Source of the DNA: CAZXIC01 sp964640195
GTDB taxonomy: Archaea; Iainarchaeota; Iainarchaeia; Iainarchaeales; GCA-2688035
Reading direction: 5' to 3'
Assembly (NCBI GenBank): GCA_964640195.1
Contig: CAZXIC010000011.1
Span: 1 to 33,979, forward strand
DNA length: 33,979 bases
Both the position numbers and the translations under genes were made by a program. A model generated the notes under the pieces. It saw nothing but the letters and a program-made list of their open reading frames with translations. It was not told the DNA's origin and did no database searches. Positions 29,988 through 33,979 of this stretch are shown here, in pieces (the first letter of the stretch is position 1; the number at the start of each line of letters is the position of its first letter).

Positions 29988-31261
29988 TTTTTCTTCAGCT
30001 CCTTTGGATGGATTATTTTGCCTGCGATTGCGCTGGCTGCCGCAACTGCAGGATTGCTGAGGTAAACCTCGCTTTTGGGATGCCCCATCCTGCCCACAAA
30101 GTTCCTGTTGGTGGTGCTGATTGCTTTTTCTCCCTCTGCAAGCACTCCCATATGGCCGCCGAGGCAGGGGCCGCATGTTGGGGTGCTGAAACTACAGCCT
30201 GCGCTGACAAAAATCTGTACGAGCCCTTCCTTGATGCATTGCAAATAAATCTGCTGTGTTCCGGGGAGAATGACACATCGAACGTTCGGATGGGCTTTCC
30301 TTCCTTTCATTATTTTGGCGGCTGCCCGCATGTCCTCCATCCTGCCGTTGGTGCAGCTTCCGATTACTGCCTGGTCTATTTCAATTCCTGCTGCCTCGCT
30401 TACAGGCTTTGCATTGCTCGGCAGATGCGGGAAGGAAACAATTGGCTCAATCTTTGCAGCGTTAATATCTATTTTTTCACTGTAATGCGCAGCTTTGTCG
30501 CTGCTGTAAACCTTGAACGGCTTTTTTGTGACACTTTTTACATAAGCGGTTGTTTTTGCGTCAGGCGCGATTATTCCGCTCTTTGCGCCTGCCTCAACCG
30601 CCATGTTGCAGATGCTGAACCTTCCGTCCATTGAAAGCGATTTTATGGCACTGCCTGTAAATTCCATTGCCTTGTAAAGCGCGCCGCTTACGCCAATCTG
30701 CCCGATTGTGTGCAAAATAAGGTCTTTGCCATAGACATGCTGCCCCGGCTTCCCGCTGAAATTGAACAGCATGCTTTCAGGAACCTTGAACCAAAGTCTG
30801 CCAAGGGCCATTGCGGCAGCAAGGTCAGTTGAACCAATGCCTGTTGCAAATGCCCCCAATGCACCGTAAGTGCAGCTGTGCGAATCCGCTCCTACAATAA
30901 CCATGCCCGGCCTTGCGAATCCCTGCTCGTGCAGGAAAACATGTTCTATTCCAACCCTCCCTACCTCAAAGTAGTTGGTTAAGCCCTGCTCTTTTGCAAA
31001 CTGCCTCATCATTTTTGTCTGCTCCGCTGTCTTTATGTCCTTGTTCGGCGTGAAGTGGTCAGGGAGAATAAGAATCTTGCTTTTGTCAAAAACCCTGGCG
31101 ATGCCTGCTTTTCTGAATTCCTCTATCGCAATCGGCGCAGTAATGTCATTGCCGAAGCAGAGGTCAACCTGCGCTTCTATGAACTCGCTGGGGCTTACGC
31201 TGGGCTTGCCGCAGTGGCCTGCAAGGATTTTTTCCGTTATTGTCTGTGGCATAAAAATCAT
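29984..31261 (-). CDS. leuC: 3-isopropylmalate dehydratase, large subunit
   Basis: 4Fe-4S aconitase-family subunit, 425 residues, matching the shorter archaeal/LeuC2 class. Cluster cysteines are seen in IGSCTNGR and TCGPCLGG; VGADSHSCTYGALG and ATGIGSTDLA are also conserved. The ATG at 31261 overlaps the 71-residue gene by 4 nt like other junctions in this operon; an ATG three codons on (31252) is equally possible. Some paralogues act on citramalate or homocitrate derivatives, so isoleucine or 2-oxoacid roles are possible, but leuB and leuD neighbours favour leucine synthesis. Confidence 0.93.
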   Translation of the reverse strand: MIFMPQTITEKILAGHCGKPSVSPSEFIEAQVDLCFGNDITAPIAIEEFRKAGIARVFDKSKILILPDHFTPNKDIKTAEQTKMMRQFAKEQGLTNYFEVGRVGIEHVFLHEQGFARPGMVIVGADSHSCTYGALGAFATGIGSTDLAAAMALGRLWFKVPESMLFNFSGKPGQHVYGKDLILHTIGQIGVSGALYKAMEFTGSAIKSLSMDGRFSICNMAVEAGAKSGIIAPDAKTTAYVKSVTKKPFKVYSSDKAAHYSEKIDINAAKIEPIVSFPHLPSNAKPVSEAAGIEIDQAVIGSCTNGRMEDMRAAAKIMKGRKAHPNVRCVILPGTQQIYLQCIKEGLVQIFVSAGCSFSTPTCGPCLGGHMGVLAEGEKAISTTNRNFVGRMGHPKSEVYLSNPAVAAASAIAGKIIHPKELKKK

Positions 31262-31473
31262 TTCTTTCGTTGTGAAAGTTTTTTAACATAAAATGTTATT
31301 ACAGCTGGTGTCTCCCTAAGAATATTTGCCGGCAAATCACCAATTGAGACCCCATAATTCTCGCATATCTGCTTGACAAAAGATTGTTTATGAGGGGGTA
31401 TGCCTCTTGACGGCATAAACGACTTTTGATTTGGTTTGTAAAAAAATTTATTCTTACTGGGCTTATTACTCAT
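31258..31473 (-). CDS. Unrecognised 71-residue protein inside the ilv-leu operon
   Basis: The small gene is fitted between ilvD and leuC with 4-nt ATGA overlaps at both ends and a strong purine-rich ribosome-binding site, so it is very probably translated. The N-terminal 30 residues are basic and look disordered (SNKPSKNKFFYKPNQKSF, then PSRGIPPHKQ). The C-terminal 40 look folded and helical (FVKQICENYGVSIGDLP, then TPAVITFYVKKLSQRKK), a little like a short DNA- or RNA-binding module, though I cannot name a family. Codons are AT-rich (AAT, AAA, ATA, TTT), unlike the flanking enzyme genes. Longer in-frame starts inside ilvD (31542) lack support. A regulator or assembly factor of the pathway is possible but unproven. 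Confidence 0.7.
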   Translation of the reverse strand: MSNKPSKNKFFYKPNQKSFMPSRGIPPHKQSFVKQICENYGVSIGDLPANILRETPAVITFYVKKLSQRKK

Positions 31474-33098
31474 AATAACCTCCCCCTGTAATTCTTTAAA
31501 ACTCCTTCCGGCAGCTTGCTGAGCCTGAAGGCTTTTTTCCACGCTGCTTTCCTTTTCTTGAGCTCTGCGCTGCTTACAAGCAAGTCAATTTTCTTCTTGT
31601 TAAGGTCAATCCTGATTTTGTCGCCGTTTTTCACAAGCGCAATGTTGCCGCCCAGGGCTGCCTCAGGCTGAACATGACCAATGCATGCCCCCTTGGTTGC
31701 GCCGCTGAACCTTCCATCCGTAACCAGGGCAACGTCGTTGTCCATGCCAAGCCCTGATATGCCTGCAGTTGGATACAGCATCTCCCTCATACCTGGTCCT
31801 CCGACAGGGCCCTCGTATCTTATCACCAGAACGCTGCCTTTCTCAACCTTCCCTTTTGCAATGAATTCATTTGCTTCCTCCTCTGAATCAAACGTAGCTG
31901 CCCTGCCCTCAAACACTTTCGGGAAGCCATGGCTGATTCCGCTTGTCTTCACAACGCTTCCCTGTTCAGCAATATTTCCATACAGCACTGCGATTCCGCC
32001 ATTGCTGCTGTAGGGGTTTTCAATGGGGCGTATTACGTCATTGTTCTTTACCTGTGCGCTGAGCAGCCTGTCGAAGATTTTGCCCTCAACAGCTGTTGCA
32101 TTATGTATAAGCCCTTTGAGCTTTAGTTCGGCCATCACAGCAGGGATGCCTCCAGCATTGTGCAAATCGTCCATGAAGTAATCAGAGGAAGGGTTCAGCT
32201 TCACCAAGTTCGGGGTTGTTTCGCTCAGCCTGTTTATCCTGCGCAGGTCAAATTTGAACCCGGCCTCGGCTGCGATATCCGGCACGTGCAGAATCGTGTT
32301 TGTGCTTGCACCGATTGCCATGTCAACCCTCAGGGCATTTTCAAATGCATTCTCGCTCATTATCTTTCTGGCGGTAATACCCTTTTCCGCAAGCCGCACA
32401 GCAAGCCTGCCGCTTTCCTCTGCAATCTTTTCCTTTGCAGGGTCAAGCGCTGCAGTAGTTGCGCACATGGGCAGGCTCAAACCAAGCGCTTCAGTTACGC
32501 ACGCCATGCTGTTTGCAGTGTACAAGCCTGCGCAGGTGCCTGCGCCAGGGCATGCAGAGCAGACAATCTGCTGGTATTCCTCTTTTGAAATTTTTTTATT
32601 CTCAAGCTGTGCCTTTGCCTCAAAGGCTGCCTTTACCCCGATTTTTTTTCCGTTGTAAACGCCGGCTGCCATTGGCCCTGCTGAAACGAAAACGCTCGGC
32701 ATGTCAAGGCGTGCTGCTGCCTTCAGGTTTCCCGGAATGTTCTTGTCGCAGCCTGCAATAAAGACAATGCCAGAAAAAACGCCGTGTGCCCTGACCATTT
32801 CCTCAACGCTGTCTGCAATCGTTTCCCTGCTGGGCAAGGAGTATTTCATTCCAGCATGGCCCATCGCAATGCCGTCGCATACTGAAATCGTGTTGAATTC
32901 AAACGGCACGGCACCTGCTTCCCTAACGCCTTTTTTCACGGCTGCAGAAAGCCTGTTCAGATGGATGTGCCCGGGCGTTATCTCGTTGAAGCTGTTAGCT
33001 ATGGCTATGAAAGGCTTGTCCATTTCAGCCGCTTTTACTCCGTCTGCATACAGCAGTGCTTCTGCTGCAGGCAGGCGCTTTATTTCCTCCTGACGCAT
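31470..33098 (-). CDS. ilvD: Dihydroxy-acid dehydratase
   Basis: Dehydrates dihydroxyisovalerate and dihydroxymethylvalerate in valine and isoleucine synthesis. 542 residues. Iron-sulfur cysteines are seen in VCDGIAMGH, GCDKNIPG and PGAGTCAG; ANSFNEITPGHIHL, RYEGPVGGPGMREM and TDGRFSGATKG also match. The N-terminus is a little shorter than many homologues (starts MRQEEIKRLPAAEALLYA), and no in-frame ATG lies upstream. It starts 9 nt after ilvC and shares an ATGA overlap with the 71-residue gene. Confidence 0.95.
   Translation of the reverse strand: MRQEEIKRLPAAEALLYADGVKAAEMDKPFIAIANSFNEITPGHIHLNRLSAAVKKGVREAGAVPFEFNTISVCDGIAMGHAGMKYSLPSRETIADSVEEMVRAHGVFSGIVFIAGCDKNIPGNLKAAARLDMPSVFVSAGPMAAGVYNGKKIGVKAAFEAKAQLENKKISKEEYQQIVCSACPGAGTCAGLYTANSMACVTEALGLSLPMCATTAALDPAKEKIAEESGRLAVRLAEKGITARKIMSENAFENALRVDMAIGASTNTILHVPDIAAEAGFKFDLRRINRLSETTPNLVKLNPSSDYFMDDLHNAGGIPAVMAELKLKGLIHNATAVEGKIFDRLLSAQVKNNDVIRPIENPYSSNGGIAVLYGNIAEQGSVVKTSGISHGFPKVFEGRAATFDSEEEANEFIAKGKVEKGSVLVIRYEGPVGGPGMREMLYPTAGISGLGMDNDVALVTDGRFSGATKGACIGHVQPEAALGGNIALVKNGDKIRIDLNKKKIDLLVSSAELKKRKAAWKKAFRLSKLPEGVLKNYRGRLL
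31479..31486 (-). promoter_or_regulatory. Strong ribosome-binding site deciding the start of the 71-residue gene
   Basis: GGGGGAGG on the minus strand lies 5 nt before the ATG at 31473, within the last codons of ilvD. Such clear Shine-Dalgarno sites are rare in this window. Confidence 0.6.
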
Positions 33099-33107
33099 AA
33101 AAATACA

Positions 33108-33979
33108 TTACTTCTTCTCAAACAAGGCTCTTATTTCCTTGCCGACTACTTCAATCTGCTCCCTTGACTGCTGCTCCCTGAGCTTTTTCAGCTTCGGCAG
33201 GCCGTTTTTGAACTCCGCAACCCACTCTTTTGCGAATTTCCCCGCCTCAACATCGCGCAGCAATTTCTGCATTGCCTTCCTGCTCTCCTTTCCGATGACA
33301 AGCTTTCCCCTTGTCCTTCCGCCGTACTCTGCTGTGTTTGAAACCCTCTTCCACATGAGTTCAAGCCCGCCTTCGTAAACCAAATCAACAATCAATTTCA
33401 GCTCATTCAGGCATTCAAAGTAAGCTATTTCCGGCGGATAGCCTGCTTTCACCAGCGTTTCAAAGCCTGCTTTGATAAGCTCTGTTACACCGCCGCAGAG
33501 AACGCTCTGCTCGCCGAAAAGGTCACTGTATGTTTCCTGCTGGAAAGTGCACTCAATTACGCCCGCGCGCGTGTAGCCCATTCCCTTTGCGTATGCAAGG
33601 GCGTAATCTCTTGCTTTTCCGCTCGGGTTCTGGTAAATTGCAATTAACCCAGGAACACCGAAGCCCCTTTTGTATTCCTTCCTTTCCTCGCTTCCTGGGC
33701 TTTTTGGGGCAACCATTATCACATCAACATCTTTTGGCGGGACAATCTGCCTGAAAACAATGCTGAAGCCGTGGGAGCAGCACAAAATTTTTCCAGCGCG
33801 CATGTGCGGAGCTATCTCTTTCTTGTAAACGCCTCCCTGCACCTCATCAGGAAGGAGTATTTGTATAACGTCAGCTTTCTGCGCTGCTTCCGCTATCGGC
33901 AATACCTCAAAGCCGTCCTCAACAGCCTTGTCATAGCTTGCGTCCTTTATTGAGCCGACTATTACATTCAGCCCGCTGT
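33108..33979 (-). CDS. ilvC: Ketol-acid reductoisomerase (5' end outside window)
   Basis: Converts acetolactate and acetohydroxybutyrate to dihydroxy acids with NADPH. The frame is open to the right edge, beginning at the Rossmann segment SGLNVIVG, so roughly the first 40 residues are missing. VIQILLPDEVQ, CCSHGFSI, VAPKSPGSEER and the class I C-terminal domain with SDLFGEQSVLCGG, ECLNELKLIVDL and SNTAEYGGR are visible. The common PKGPGH motif is PKSPGS here, a mild departure. Probably the first known gene of the ilv-leu operon; acetolactate synthase genes, if adjacent, lie beyond the window. Confidence 0.94.
   Translation of the reverse strand, partial: SGLNVIVGSIKDASYDKAVEDGFEVLPIAEAAQKADVIQILLPDEVQGGVYKKEIAPHMRAGKILCCSHGFSIVFRQIVPPKDVDVIMVAPKSPGSEERKEYKRGFGVPGLIAIYQNPSGKARDYALAYAKGMGYTRAGVIECTFQQETYSDLFGEQSVLCGGVTELIKAGFETLVKAGYPPEIAYFECLNELKLIVDLVYEGGLELMWKRVSNTAEYGGRTRGKLVIGKESRKAMQKLLRDVEAGKFAKEWVAEFKNGLPKLKKLREQQSREQIEVVGKEIRALFEKK

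Noticed and set aside
29988..30176. 63-codon N-terminal extension of leuD
   Set aside because: It runs inside leuC in another frame and shows no LeuD similarity; the ATGA overlap at 29987 gives the proper start.

Overview
The window looks archaeal, most likely from a DPANN-type lineage; Diapherotrites is a guess I cannot test here. The evidence is the early aromatic pathway (ADTH synthase plus 3-dehydroquinate synthase II instead of AroG/AroB), a split two-subunit transketolase, heavy AGG arginine use, TTG/GTG starts, and A/T-rich TATA-like boxes centred about 27 nt before many start codons. That spacing implies leaderless or nearly leaderless mRNAs. Several enzymes are of bacterial or eukaryote-like types (AroK, LeuB, LeuA, CarB, a long GuaA), so the gene content is mosaic.

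Layout. 1-970: a partial secreted, cysteine-rich protein with two PKD-like units (minus), diverging from a KefB/CPA2-type cation:proton antiporter (plus); the spacer holds two perfect inverted repeats. 2.7-10.6 kb, plus strand: 2-isopropylmalate synthase, CarA-CarB, and a fused, long GMP synthase. 10.7-11.8 kb: two unrecognised basic proteins, transcribed divergently. 11.8-16.2 kb, minus: a HisF-like/HisH-like/N-acetyl sugar amidotransferase trio followed by PurF. 16.4-17.5 kb: two membrane proteins, one with a PspC domain. 17.5-24.9 kb, minus: ADTH synthase, DHQ synthase II, chorismate mutase-prephenate dehydratase, then AroA-AroK-AroD-AroE-AroC. The last five are joined by 4-nt stop/start overlaps. 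25.1-26.9 kb, minus: transketolase N and C subunits. 27.1-28.4 kb, plus: a small basic protein and PurM. 28.4-33.98 kb, minus: IlvC (cut by the window edge)-IlvD-small protein-LeuC-LeuD-LeuB.

Together the genes encode a nearly complete DKFP-type route to chorismate and on to phenylpyruvate, the shared Ilv steps plus all Leu-specific enzymes (LeuA at 2.9 kb, LeuCDB at 28-31 kb), carbamoyl phosphate synthesis, and three purine steps (PurF, PurM, GuaA). The HisF/HisH pair sits with a sugar amidotransferase and no other his genes, so it more likely makes an acetamidino surface sugar than histidine.

Most unusual: (i) three genes with long leaders (leuA, hisF-like, tktN) each carry an 11-15 codon mini-ORF whose start lies at leaderless distance from the TATA-like box; (ii) an unrecognised 71-residue gene with an AT-rich codon style is fitted by 4-nt overlaps between ilvD and leuC; (iii) there are catalytic-motif departures in AroK and the HisF-like protein, and a tandem C-terminal domain in GuaA. 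No tRNA, rRNA, CRISPR array or insertion sequence was seen, and no gene-free stretch exceeds 300 bases.
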